Of a DNA stretch of 47,699 nt, positions 17,460 through 26,251 are shown in pieces. A program made the translations under genes and the position numbers. The stretch is from Phoenicimicrobium sp964438695. GTDB taxonomy: Bacteria; Atribacterota; Phoenicimicrobiia; Phoenicimicrobiales; Phoenicimicrobiaceae. The DNA lies in the NCBI GenBank assembly GCA_964438695.1, contig CAYTKP010000004.1, positions 1 through 47,699 on the forward strand, in the 5' to 3' direction. The notes beneath the pieces were generated by a model. It ran no database searches, had not been told where the DNA came from, and saw only the letters and a program-made list of their open reading frames with translations. Each line of letters opens with the position of its first letter. Position 1 is the stretch's first letter.

Positions 17460-18953
17460 TTAATACTCTATAACCAAATTTGAAGGGACAATTTGGATCC
17501 AGATGTTCCCTGGAGTACAAGCTATCCTATTCCCTTCTTTATCTAAAAATACTGTTCTTGTCTTTAAATCTTGTTTTTTCCATATAATCTCTTGAGAGCC
17601 ACCTTTAAAGAAGATTAAACCTCTCCCTTCGCCCAGAAAATCCATTGCTAATCTTCCTTCTTCATCAATAACTTTGGTGTCCACAAATTGAATAATAATA
17701 TTATCTACTGATAATTGTTCTTTGGTCTTAGCATCTATATGGGGCTCATTATTTATAAATCTTAGATATTTCATAGATTCAGGTTGATACTTATAGCTAA
17801 CTACATAAAGTCTATTATAAGGAATCACTATAGAGTCAACCGATTTGCCAGTTAACTTCTCATCATTATCGGTTTCAAATTGATAATTTTCCTTTTTTAT
17901 CATTTCAATATAACCTAATTTATTAGCTTCTTTCCTTAATTCGATAGTTGAGGTATATAAATTATGGGGTGGTTTCCGATCTTTAGACCTCCAAAAGGGT
18001 TGAAAATCTACAAATTCATTTATATCATCAATTTTCTCTGCTTTTATAAAACTATAAGCCTCTTCGCTTCCTCCTGCATGGACATAGATAGACTGATGCT
18101 CTAAAGACTTGCTAATAAAATAAGGGCGAGCACTTCTTACCGGTCCGACTACTTCTGCCTCCTTATCATAATAAACCGCTAAAAACCTAGTTATTCCTCC
18201 TTCAGCTAATATTTCATAAACAATATTAGCTTTATCTAAACCTGTTTGAGGGCGAGCTCCTTCTGAATTCTCTACCATAATAGAAATTGGCCGACTCCCA
18301 AATGGTGACTCTTTCTCCTTTGTCTCTGGGAGAGTAGTAATTTTTCCGGGATTAACTACTGTCCCATAAGTAGCTTCAATATTTTCTTCCCCTTCTTCTC
18401 CTAAATCAACCTTGATCTGGGATTCTCCTGGTTCTAAGATCTCCCCTTTTATCTCTTTTCTGCTAGCTATAGCCTGCTTGAAATATTCACTGGAAATACT
18501 TATATCCTTACCTAAAGATTCATTAGTTTGCGACGGAGGCGCTTCTAATTGAGGCTTAGATTCAATTTGAGGAGTTTTAACTTCTACTTTAGGTATGCCT
18601 TCAGTTAATTCTTCTCGTTTAACCACTTTAGTCTCTGTTTTTTCTTCCTTTAATTTAGGTGGTTCAGGTAAAACTGGTTTGACCTTTGGTTGAACCTTTA
18701 ATTGAGCAATAGGCTTCTTTTCCGCAATTTCTGGTTTTTTAGTCTCTGGTTGTTTGGGAGCAGGTAGTTCTATTAAACTCACCAAAGTAAGTTCTTCTTC
18801 GGGTAAAGGTTTTTTAAAATCAAAGGAAATCATACTTCCAAAAGCGTATAATAATATGATATTAATTACAATAGAAATTATAAATGACCTTCCTAAAAAA
18901 CTTTTTTTAACCTGCTTTAGACGTTTTGCTCGATAATTATATCTGGGCATCAT
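17460..18953 (-). CDS. TonB-like N-terminus fused to DUF3048 (YerB-like) domain
   Basis: A 497-residue predicted inner-membrane protein. Residues 1-20 are basic; one membrane helix follows (about 23-43), then IELPAPKQP and a Pro/Lys/Glu-rich stretch (about 50-150) typical of the periplasmic spacer of TonB and TolA. The helix contains S27-x3-N31, which lines up with the SxxxH of TonB. From about 210 to the end is DUF3048: RPISIMVENSEGARPQTGL, EGGITRFLAVYY, VGPVRSARPYF and VHAGGSEEAYSF. There is no TonB C-terminal domain. The gene directly follows exbB and exbD, so it takes the place of tonB or tolA. DUF3048 (B. subtilis YerB) has no clear function. The proposed force-transducing role is inference. 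Confidence 0.8.
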   Translation of the reverse strand: MMPRYNYRAKRLKQVKKSFLGRSFIISIVINIILLYAFGSMISFDFKKPLPEEELTLVSLIELPAPKQPETKKPEIAEKKPIAQLKVQPKVKPVLPEPPKLKEEKTETKVVKREELTEGIPKVEVKTPQIESKPQLEAPPSQTNESLGKDISISSEYFKQAIASRKEIKGEILEPGESQIKVDLGEEGEENIEATYGTVVNPGKITTLPETKEKESPFGSRPISIMVENSEGARPQTGLDKANIVYEILAEGGITRFLAVYYDKEAEVVGPVRSARPYFISKSLEHQSIYVHAGGSEEAYSFIKAEKIDDINEFVDFQPFWRSKDRKPPHNLYTSTIELRKEANKLGYIEMIKKENYQFETDNDEKLTGKSVDSIVIPYNRLYVVSYKYQPESMKYLRFINNEPHIDAKTKEQLSVDNIIIQFVDTKVIDEEGRLAMDFLGEGRGLIFFKGGSQEIIWKKQDLKTRTVFLDKEGNRIACTPGNIWIQIVPSNLVIEY

Positions 18954-19107
18954 AAATTATAAGCTCCTCAGTTATCAATTTACCAATTTACTAATTATCT
19001 AATTAATTAAGGGAAACATTCCATCGGTATTCCGGTCTGCCGCTCAATTTAGTTAACCCGCTATCCGGTTTACCAGTGAGTACGATTCACGAGATATGAG
19101 CTATCCG

Positions 19108-19524
19108 TTATTCGCTACCCTTCTCACTTGGCTTGGTAGCAATGGCAATCCTGTCTGCCCCTCCTTTTTTAATCAAATCCATCACTCTAACCACCTTACC
19201 ATGAAGCACATTTTGATCAGCCTCTAATACCACTAATCCTTCCGGATTTTCCTTTAATTCCGTTGCCACATTCTCCGTAATTTTTAAAGGATCTATCAAT
19301 CTTCCATTGAAATAAATCGTATTATTCTCAGTAATAGTTACAGTAATATTTTTAGATGGCTCAGCAGCGGCAAAATCACCAGTAGGTAGATTAACCTTTA
19401 TTCTACTTTCCAGATTTAAAAATGTGGTAGTCAACATAAAAAATATTAGTAAAAGAAAGACTACATCTATTAATGGAGTTAGATCGAATCGAGTAGTTTT
19501 TTTATCGAGATGAGGAAACTTCAT
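19108..19524 (-). CDS. exbD: ExbD/TolR family proton-channel subunit
   Basis: A 138-residue protein with a short cytoplasmic N-terminus, one membrane helix and a periplasmic domain. DLTPLIDVVFLLLIFFM at 14-30 carries Asp20, equivalent to the proton-carrying Asp25 of E. coli ExbD. The periplasmic part has NITVTITENNTIYFNGR and VVLEADQNVLHGKVVRVMD, typical of ExbD/TolR. The frame can extend to a TTG at 19548, but ATG 19522-19524 with AGGA a few bases upstream is better. It overlaps the end of exbB by 23 bases. The subunit works with ExbB to couple the proton gradient to the TonB-like protein encoded next. Confidence 0.92.
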   Translation of the reverse strand: MKFPHLDKKTTRFDLTPLIDVVFLLLIFFMLTTTFLNLESRIKVNLPTGDFAAAEPSKNITVTITENNTIYFNGRLIDPLKITENVATELKENPEGLVVLEADQNVLHGKVVRVMDLIKKGGADRIAIATKPSEKGSE

Positions 19525-20179
19525 AAGTCCTATCACCTTCCCGACCAAAATCTCTGCCCATAGTCTCCTTTGCCGTATGACTGGTTAAAAGATCGAGTAG
19601 ATCTACACAACTTATTTCCATCTCTCTTATCAATTTATCTACTCGGTTAGATAAATAATTGTAAATTACGATTGTGGGTATAGCTACCGATAATCCAAAG
19701 GCAGTAGTTAATAATGCCTCTGAAATCCCTCCAGCAAGAACTTCTGGTCTCCCTACTCCCATAACTGAAATTACATTAAATGCTTTAATCATACCAAATA
19801 CTGTCCCTAACAGCCCCAATAGAGGAGTAATGTTACCAATAGTAGAAAGAGTAGAAAGGTGTTTTTCCAATAAGGGTATTTCTTGGTTAGCACTATCTTC
19901 GATTGCCTCTTTTATCTCTTCTCTGCTTTTACCATATTTCATTAAACCGTTTAACATAATCATAGATATGGGAGTTGGGTTTTTCCGACATGCAGAAATA
20001 GCTAATTCAATGTTCCCCTTTTTTATTAAATCCTTAATTCGGACAACAAATCTTTTAGTCTTACTTTTAATGTTTTTTAGATAGAACATCCTTTCAAAAA
20101 AAATAGTAACTGCTATCAATGAGCATATAAAGATAGGATACATTAAGAATCCACCTTTTTGAAAAACCTCTAACATCAA
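19502..20179 (-). CDS. exbB: ExbB/TolQ/MotA family proton-channel subunit
   Basis: A 225-residue membrane protein with three predicted helices: one near the N-terminus (FLMYPIFICSLIAVTIFFERM) and two in the conserved C-terminal half. LSTIGNITPLLGLLGTVFGM and EALLTTAFGLSVAIPTIVIY are the ExbB/TolQ channel helices with their polar residues. ExbB pentamers surround an ExbD dimer and use the proton gradient to move a TonB or TolA partner. The overlap with exbD and the adjacent TonB-like gene support one complex. The tail RTYEVSSSR lies within the overlap. Confidence 0.93.
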   Translation of the reverse strand: MMLEVFQKGGFLMYPIFICSLIAVTIFFERMFYLKNIKSKTKRFVVRIKDLIKKGNIELAISACRKNPTPISMIMLNGLMKYGKSREEIKEAIEDSANQEIPLLEKHLSTLSTIGNITPLLGLLGTVFGMIKAFNVISVMGVGRPEVLAGGISEALLTTAFGLSVAIPTIVIYNYLSNRVDKLIREMEISCVDLLDLLTSHTAKETMGRDFGREGDRTYEVSSSR

Positions 20180-20414
20180 ATATTTGCCCCCTCTTCTTTT
20201 TATTGTTAGCTAATTTGCTGATTGCTTAATTAACTGATTTGATAATTTATTTAGTAACAACCATTTAACGGAAAAACCAAACAACTAGGTAATTAATCCT
20301 TACGGCCATTTGCCCGGTCTACCAGTCAATTTAGTTAGCCAGTTCCATATTAATTCTTCAACTAACTAATCAAGTAACTAATTATTATATACACTTCACA
20401 CTATCTGCTATATG

Positions 20415-23400
20415 CTATTCTTTTTCTTTTTGCAAAACTTCCAATCTCTCTTTTGCTTTTTCCACATATGGACTCTGAGGAAATGTAGAAATTAAGCTCT
20501 GATAATCAGCAATTGCCTTTTCCTGATTTTTCAAATTCTCCCAACAGATCGCCTTTATATATAATATATCATCCCCGAATGGTAATTTAGAATAATCCTT
20601 TAAATATTTTTCTCCTATTTCAATGGCTTTATTATATTCATCTTTTTTAAAATAAGAAAGACACAAACCATATAGGGCATCAGGTAAATATTTATTTTTG
20701 GGATATTCTCTTATCAGCCTCTCCAACTCTATAATACTATCCATCCACTTTTCTTCTTCTAAATATATCTGGCTTAATATATATAATGCCTCTAATCTAA
20801 AATTACTCTTTATATTACCATCTATAAACTCTTTTAATTCTGATATAGCCTTATCCTTCTCCCCTAAGAGAAAATATCCTTTGGCGATTCTGAATTGCGC
20901 CTCTTCCGTAAATTTGCTCTTCGGATATAGACTGAGAAGTTTTTTAAATTCTGTTATAGAAGGCTCATATTCCTTATTTTCTAAATAAGTCCAGGCTATA
21001 GCATATTGGGCATTTGCCGAAAGTTCTGCTTCAGGATATTTTTGGATAAAATTTTGATACTCCCTGCGAGCATTTTGGTAATCCTTAAGATTATACAACG
21101 ATTCAGCTACCATAAACATAGCTTTTTGAGTTAATTCTAAATTTATCTCTTCTCCCTTAATTTTTTTAAAATATTCAATTGCTTTTGGATAATTTGCTAA
21201 TTTAAAATGACTCCACCCTACCCAATAATAGCCTTCGGTAAGCAAAGAGGAATGGGGGAAATACTGACTTAGTTTCATAAATTCCTCAATTGCTTCTTTG
21301 TATTGTTTTTGCTTATAATAATAATTCCCTAATTTAAAATAAGCCTCTTGTGAGTATTTATTTTCAGGAAATTTCTCCTGTAGTTCTGAAAGAATAGAAA
21401 TTTCTGCCTCTCTATTCCCTAGCTCTTTAGCTGCCTTCGCCCTTAAATAAAGAGCTTCGGCTGTGGAAATTCCCTTTAATTCAGATAAAGCTAACTTGTA
21501 TTCTTTTAAATTAAACAACGCTTTACCTAATTCGAAATGAGCTGAATTAATTAATTCACTTTGAGGGTATTTTTCGATAAATTCTTGAAATTCTAAAACT
21601 GCCTTCTCTTTGTCCCCTTTTCGGGAGTAAGCTAATCCTAAATCAAAAATAACTTTCTCCAATAAGGAAGCTTCCGTTTGGTGATTATACTTCAAATCTT
21701 CTAAATTTTTAATAGCTTGCTCATATTTTGCCAAATTCAGCCAACATCGAGCTAACAGATAATGGGCTTCATCTTTTGTTCTTCCTTCTCCTTCTGCCGC
21801 CACTAATTCTTCCAATATCTTTATTGCTTCCTGATACCTTTCTAATTTAAATAAACTTAAACTTCTTAAATACTTTACTTCTTTAACTAAAGGGGAATCG
21901 GGATACAGAGATGATAATCTGGCAAAAGTTTCCTCTGCTTCTTGGTAATGTTCTAAAGCGAGATAAGATTGACCTAACCAGAAATAGATTTCTTCTATTT
22001 CTGGCCCTTGAAACTCGGGATACTTTTCTAAAAATTCTTTACTTACTTCAATAGTTTTAGAATAATCTTTTATCTTAAAATATGATTTACTCAATTTATA
22101 AGTAGCCTGGAGAACTAAACTGCTCTCAGGGAATTCATTTATTAGGGTTAAAAACTTCTCTGTTGCCTGTTGGTATTCCCCCAATATATAAAGGCACCAA
22201 CCACTACCCAAAAGGGCATCATCGGTATATTCATTTTTTTCCAAATCATTTATTACCCGTTCATATTCAAGGTGAGCTAACTGATATTCTTCTTTTTTAA
22301 AATAACATTCTCCCAATAAAAAGCGGGCACCAGGGTGATTACTCTTCAAATTTAAGGCTTTTTTTAATTCTTCTATTGCCACATCGTAATTGTTTAAAGA
22401 ATAAAATTCATATCCCAATTTATAATGTTCCTCTGCCTTCTCCTCTTCATCACTAATTTTTAATTCAGTAGCTTTTTCTCGTTCCTCTCTATATTTATCC
22501 ATCTGATTAAGTTGATAATAAGAACGAGAAAGGTATTGTCGAGCTTTTTCATATTTAGGATTATAACTTAACGCCTTATTAAACTCTTCAACAGCTTTAG
22601 CGTATTCTCCCTTTATATAATAATCATAACCACTATCAAAATATCTTAAGGTCTCCCGCCCGTATTTTTTCTCTTCTAAAGATCTATTTAGAAAATGCTT
22701 AGCAGAATTATCAAAAGGATCTATTTTGATTACTTCCCGCCACTGAAAAATAGAATTATCATAATCGCCAATATTATAATAAGATAAAGCTAAGTAATAA
22801 TGAGGTTCTTTAAATTCCGGATTATAAAAGATAGAAGTTTTGAAATAATTTATGGCTTTTTCAAAATCCCCTTCTTTATAAGCTAGATAACCCTTTTCAT
22901 AGCTTTCATAGGCTTCTCGACCGTACTTTTGTGATTGTTCAATCTTTTTATAAAACCAGGATATCTCTTTATTTTGGGGGTCTATACGCAAAACTTGTTC
23001 ACACGCATCAAGGGCAAGGCCAATCTCTCCTTTATCATAATATGCCTGCACCAGATAGAGGTAAGAATCCAATAAATCAGGATTATACTTAATAGAAAAA
23101 TTAAAATATTCGATTGCTTGGTCAAATTCCTTTTTAGAATAAAAGGCATAACCTAATCTAAAATAGGCTTGCGAAGCCTGCTCGTAAATTCTCTTACTTT
23201 CCAAATGATTATCTTCCACTAATTGGATGAATTTATTTAAACTCTCTACCTCCCTAATAGTCCAGTGAGTTCGATGATAAATTTCAGTTAAAAGATAATA
23301 GGCATCAGCATATTTGGGGTCTAAAGCTACTGCTTTTTCACCATAATCTATTGCTTGACTCCATAATTTTTTACTTGGATAATCTACTCCCTTATACTCT

Positions 23401-24062
23401 ATAATTGCTCTATCTCGAGAATCAAGACATTTATAATAATTAATTAAGGCATCAAGAGAAGAGGTTGGAGTCTCTTCTATTAAAGCCTTATCTTTCAAGG
23501 ATAACTCAGCTCCAAGTTCTTCCAAGATTAAAAGAGCTAATTTTTCTTTTAATTTAAATATATCAGTCCTTTCTACTTTAATATCCCGAAAAGCAATAAT
23601 TTCTCTATTAGTAGCCTCATATTTTTTAAGGCTAAAAATTAATTGTGTAGAAGAAGAAAAATAAAAATTTCCATAAAATATTACATCACTGTCTAAATCT
23701 TCTTCAGCTTTAATTAATAATTGTCGCTCTATCTCTGTTTGGGTAGGAGATAAATTATATTTAATATAAAAATTCTCAATATCCTGGCGTGTAGAACAGG
23801 TAATAAAATCAAATTGAGAAAGGTTATTTATCAACATATCAGTTAACCCTTTGCTGAGCCAATCCCAATCAGATTGTTGAGAATGATTATTAAAATATAA
23901 TATACTTACTTTTGCTTCGGGATGCTGGGCAAAGGAAAGGAGGAAAAACAAATTCGATATAACCATTAAAAATAGGATAGAACAACTAATAATCTTTAAT
24001 ATGTGTATAAATCTTTCTTTTAAAAATAGTATCTTTAAAAGATTACCAGTTATAATTTTCAT
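20415..24062 (-). CDS. very large exported TPR protein with TolB/FlgO-like N-terminal domain
   Basis: A 1215-residue protein. A membrane or signal helix (about 24-45) is followed by a domain (about 50-195) starting AKVSILYFNNHSQQSDWDWL and containing DVIFYGNFYF; it resembles the TolB N-terminal or FlgO-like fold that often precedes TPRs. The rest, about 200-1215, is a nearly unbroken array of TPRs, some in the outer-membrane-type form with ELQEKFPENKYSQEAYFKLG, as in YbgF/CpoB and BamD. No stop or frameshift is seen. It lies just upstream of exbB, so it may be the CpoB-like or substrate-side partner of the ExbBD system. The frame can extend to a TTG at 24083, but ATG 24062 with GGTGGAA upstream is better. 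Confidence 0.82.
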   Translation of the reverse strand: MKIITGNLLKILFLKERFIHILKIISCSILFLMVISNLFFLLSFAQHPEAKVSILYFNNHSQQSDWDWLSKGLTDMLINNLSQFDFITCSTRQDIENFYIKYNLSPTQTEIERQLLIKAEEDLDSDVIFYGNFYFSSSTQLIFSLKKYEATNREIIAFRDIKVERTDIFKLKEKLALLILEELGAELSLKDKALIEETPTSSLDALINYYKCLDSRDRAIIEYKGVDYPSKKLWSQAIDYGEKAVALDPKYADAYYLLTEIYHRTHWTIREVESLNKFIQLVEDNHLESKRIYEQASQAYFRLGYAFYSKKEFDQAIEYFNFSIKYNPDLLDSYLYLVQAYYDKGEIGLALDACEQVLRIDPQNKEISWFYKKIEQSQKYGREAYESYEKGYLAYKEGDFEKAINYFKTSIFYNPEFKEPHYYLALSYYNIGDYDNSIFQWREVIKIDPFDNSAKHFLNRSLEEKKYGRETLRYFDSGYDYYIKGEYAKAVEEFNKALSYNPKYEKARQYLSRSYYQLNQMDKYREEREKATELKISDEEEKAEEHYKLGYEFYSLNNYDVAIEELKKALNLKSNHPGARFLLGECYFKKEEYQLAHLEYERVINDLEKNEYTDDALLGSGWCLYILGEYQQATEKFLTLINEFPESSLVLQATYKLSKSYFKIKDYSKTIEVSKEFLEKYPEFQGPEIEEIYFWLGQSYLALEHYQEAEETFARLSSLYPDSPLVKEVKYLRSLSLFKLERYQEAIKILEELVAAEGEGRTKDEAHYLLARCWLNLAKYEQAIKNLEDLKYNHQTEASLLEKVIFDLGLAYSRKGDKEKAVLEFQEFIEKYPQSELINSAHFELGKALFNLKEYKLALSELKGISTAEALYLRAKAAKELGNREAEISILSELQEKFPENKYSQEAYFKLGNYYYKQKQYKEAIEEFMKLSQYFPHSSLLTEGYYWVGWSHFKLANYPKAIEYFKKIKGEEINLELTQKAMFMVAESLYNLKDYQNARREYQNFIQKYPEAELSANAQYAIAWTYLENKEYEPSITEFKKLLSLYPKSKFTEEAQFRIAKGYFLLGEKDKAISELKEFIDGNIKSNFRLEALYILSQIYLEEEKWMDSIIELERLIREYPKNKYLPDALYGLCLSYFKKDEYNKAIEIGEKYLKDYSKLPFGDDILYIKAICWENLKNQEKAIADYQSLISTFPQSPYVEKAKERLEVLQKEKE

Positions 24063-24106
24063 TAACACTTTCCACCCTATCAAAATGGAAGGTCAAAACT
24101 AAACTT

Positions 24107-24131
24107 ACCTCCTGCTTTCGCAGGGGTAGGT
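24107..24131. repeat. hairpin in leader of the large TPR gene
   Basis: An inverted repeat with CCTGC, loop TTTC and GCAGG, extended by ACCT and AGGT outside. It lies between the promoter candidate at 24199-24227 and the ATG at 24062, so it would be in the transcript leader. The CCTGCTTTCGCAGG core is common in dispersed repeats of other bacteria. Confidence 0.35.
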
Positions 24132-24198
24132 ACTTATTTTTCTTCCTTAGTATTTCTCAACATACAATTATATATTCTTATATATTCTAATTATTAAA

Positions 24199-24227
24199 AT
24201 TATACCCTATTTATTTAAAAAAGTAAA
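24199..24227 (-). promoter_or_regulatory. sigma-70-type promoter for the TPR-exbB-exbD-DUF3048 block
   Basis: On the minus strand TTTACT (24227-24222), a 17-base spacer and TATAAT (24204-24199) lie over the very end of obgE. The -10 is perfect and the -35 matches 4 of 6. Transcription would start near 24192 and leave a leader of about 130 bases. This is a pattern match only. Confidence 0.45.
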
Positions 24228-25496
24228 AACCTTTCCCCTTATTTTTACTTCATCACCTTCTTTGATTCCATTTCTAATCAAAACCTTCTCTAAGCCAATT
24301 TTCTTTATTATTTTTTGAAAATGGTCTACTGCTTCCTGGTTATTAAAATCAGTCATCGCCACAATACGCTCAATCTCTTCTCCTGAAACTTCATAAACAT
24401 TCTGCTTCTTGGTAAGGGTAAACCTGGGAGTATATTTATATACCACCTCTTTTTGGGGTAAAACCTCAGCCATTTCTTCCTTTTCTTTTACCCTTATTTT
24501 CTCCAAGAAAGAAAAAATATAATGAATTAAATTCCCCAAACCTTCTCCAGTTAAAGCAGAAATAGAAAAAATTTGGTATTGGTACCCTTCTTTAACTAAA
24601 GCTCTTTTTAAAAAATTCAATCTCTCTTTAGTACAAGGCAAATCGCATTTATTTATCGCAATAATCTGTGGTTTTTGTGCCAATTCTTCACTAAATTCAT
24701 TTAATTCGCGGTTTATAGCCTTAATAGGATAAAGAGGGTCTTTCTTCTTTATATTTGTGCCATCAACAATATGCAGGATTATTTTAGTTCTTTCAATGTG
24801 TTTTAAAAATCTATCCCCCAATCCAGCACCCTGATGTGCACCTTCAATTAAACCAGGAATATCTGCTGCTAAAAAACTTTTAGTTTCATCTACCCTTACT
24901 ACTCCTAAATTGGGGATAAGAGTGGTAAAAGGATAATCTGCAATCTTTGGTTTAGCTGAAGAAATCCGCGAAAGTAAAGTAGATTTCCCTGCATTAGGAT
25001 ACCCTACCAGACCGATATCGGCGATCAGTTTCATAGTCAGATATAGTCTTTTTTCTTCCCCCGGTTCTCCCTTCTGAGCGAATTTCGGTCTTCTGCGGGT
25101 AGAATTTCTAAATCGAAAATTCCCTAACCCTCCTTGACCACCTTTTGCTACTATAATTCGCTGACCACTTTTTACTAAATCACCTAAAACTATAGACTTA
25201 TCGACATCCTCAATCACCGTACCGAGAGGAACCTTTATAATCAAATCCTCTCCGTCCTTCCCTTTCTTATTTCCACCTCGTCCACTTTCTCCGTTTTTAG
25301 CTCTTTGGTGAGGATGGTTATAAAGTTCTACTAAAGTTCCCACTTCCTCATCAGCTTCCACAATTATATTTCCTCCTCTTCCTCCATCTCCTCCATCAGG
25401 TCCACCTTTGGGAACATTCTTTTCTCTCCTAAAACTTACTGCTCCATCTCCCCCTTTTCCAGCTTCAACCTCTATTTTTACTCTATCTACAAACAT
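24207..25496 (-). CDS. obgE: GTPase ObgE/CgtA
   Basis: Obg is an essential GTPase of large-subunit assembly and stress response. The 429-residue protein has the glycine-rich Obg fold (1-157, many GG and GxGG turns such as GGPDGGDGGRGG), the G domain with GLVGYPNAGKST (Walker A, 163-173), DIPGLIEGAH and AINKCD, and a C-terminal OCT domain (about 350-429). Start ATG 25496 follows AGGAGAGAG. It lies downstream of rplU-rpmA as in most bacteria, but a terminator and a palindromic repeat come between them. Confidence 0.97.
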   Translation of the reverse strand: MFVDRVKIEVEAGKGGDGAVSFRREKNVPKGGPDGGDGGRGGNIIVEADEEVGTLVELYNHPHQRAKNGESGRGGNKKGKDGEDLIIKVPLGTVIEDVDKSIVLGDLVKSGQRIIVAKGGQGGLGNFRFRNSTRRRPKFAQKGEPGEEKRLYLTMKLIADIGLVGYPNAGKSTLLSRISSAKPKIADYPFTTLIPNLGVVRVDETKSFLAADIPGLIEGAHQGAGLGDRFLKHIERTKIILHIVDGTNIKKKDPLYPIKAINRELNEFSEELAQKPQIIAINKCDLPCTKERLNFLKRALVKEGYQYQIFSISALTGEGLGNLIHYIFSFLEKIRVKEKEEMAEVLPQKEVVYKYTPRFTLTKKQNVYEVSGEEIERIVAMTDFNNQEAVDHFQKIIKKIGLEKVLIRNGIKEGDEVKIRGKVFTFLNK

Positions 25497-25516
25497 ACTC
25501 TTCTCTCTCCTTAATA

Positions 25517-25551
25517 ATGTAAAAAAAAGTGCCAGGCACTTTTTTTTACAT
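25517..25551. repeat. REP-like palindrome, locus 2
   Basis: A 35-bp perfect palindrome around a central A: ATGTAAAAAAAAGTGCC and GGCACTTTTTTTTACAT. It is between the rpmA terminator and obgE and belongs to the same family as locus 1. Here both arms carry AAGTGCC, the AT variant. Confidence 0.85.
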
Positions 25552-25557
25552 TATGCT

Positions 25558-25592
25558 AAAAAACCCTGAGCTTAGTAAAAAACTCAGGGTTT
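25558..25592 (-). terminator. Rho-independent terminator after rpmA
   Basis: On the minus strand the 10-bp stem AAACCCTGAG / CTCAGGGTTT encloses a 12-base loop and runs into TTTTTT. It lies 33 bases after the rpmA stop and would end the rplU-rpmA transcript before obgE. Confidence 0.8.
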
Positions 25593-25624
25593 GATTCGAT
25601 TAAATTAATTAATTATCTTGTCGG

Positions 25625-25885
25625 TTAAGATTTTTCGGCATAAACACAGACTTGCTTCCTGTCTTTCCCTTTTCTTTTAAAAGTTACAAATCCTTCAGTT
25701 AAAGCAAATAGAGTGTCATCTTTTCCTCTCCCTACATTCTCCCCTGGGAGGATTTTCGTACCTCTTTGCCTTATTAAGATACTTCCTGCTTTTACAAATT
25801 GGCCACCAAATTTTTTTACACCTAATCGCTTCGATTCACTATCTCTACCATTTCGTACTGAACCTTGACCCTTTTTATGTGCCAT
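25625..25885 (-). CDS. rpmA: 50S ribosomal protein L27
   Basis: L27 reaches the peptidyl transferase centre with its N-terminus. The protein has 86 residues and begins MAHKKGQGSVRNGRDS with no N-terminal extension. Firmicutes and some others carry an extension cut by the protease Prp, encoded between rplU and rpmA; neither extension nor prp is here. GSILIRQRGTKILPGENVG is the typical core. It lies 54 bases after rplU and ahead of a clear terminator. Confidence 0.98.
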   Translation of the reverse strand: MAHKKGQGSVRNGRDSESKRLGVKKFGGQFVKAGSILIRQRGTKILPGENVGRGKDDTLFALTEGFVTFKRKGKDRKQVCVYAEKS

Positions 25886-25939
25886 AATCTCACCTCACCC
25901 TCTTAGAATCTACTCTCTTTATAATATTATATCATATTT

Positions 25940-26251
25940 TTATAATTTTATTTCTTCAATTAAAACTTCGGTAAATGGTTGTCTGTGACCAGTCTTCTTT
26001 CTATACCTTTTTTTGGGCTTATACTTAAAAACTATTACCTTTTTAGCTTTCCCCTGATTTAAGATTTTACCTGTAACTTTTGCTTTTTCTACCAACGGTC
26101 GACCAATAATATATTCTCCGTCTTTGTTTACCATTAATACCTGGTCAAACTCTACTTTTTCACCTTTTTCCAGGTTTATCTTTTCGATTCTGACAATATC
26201 TCCTTCTTTTACCCAATACTGCTTTCCGCCGGTTGCTATAACCGCCTGCAT
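25940..26251 (-). CDS. rplU: 50S ribosomal protein L21
   Basis: L21 binds 23S rRNA and L20. The 103-residue protein shows MQAVIATGGKQYWVKEGD, GRPLVEKAKVTG and KYKPKKRYRKKTGHRQPFT, all standard. Start ATG 26251 follows AGGAGGAT. A strong promoter and a leader of about 110 bases with a hairpin precede it, so the operon may be autoregulated. Confidence 0.98.
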   Translation of the reverse strand: MQAVIATGGKQYWVKEGDIVRIEKINLEKGEKVEFDQVLMVNKDGEYIIGRPLVEKAKVTGKILNQGKAKKVIVFKYKPKKRYRKKTGHRQPFTEVLIEEIKL

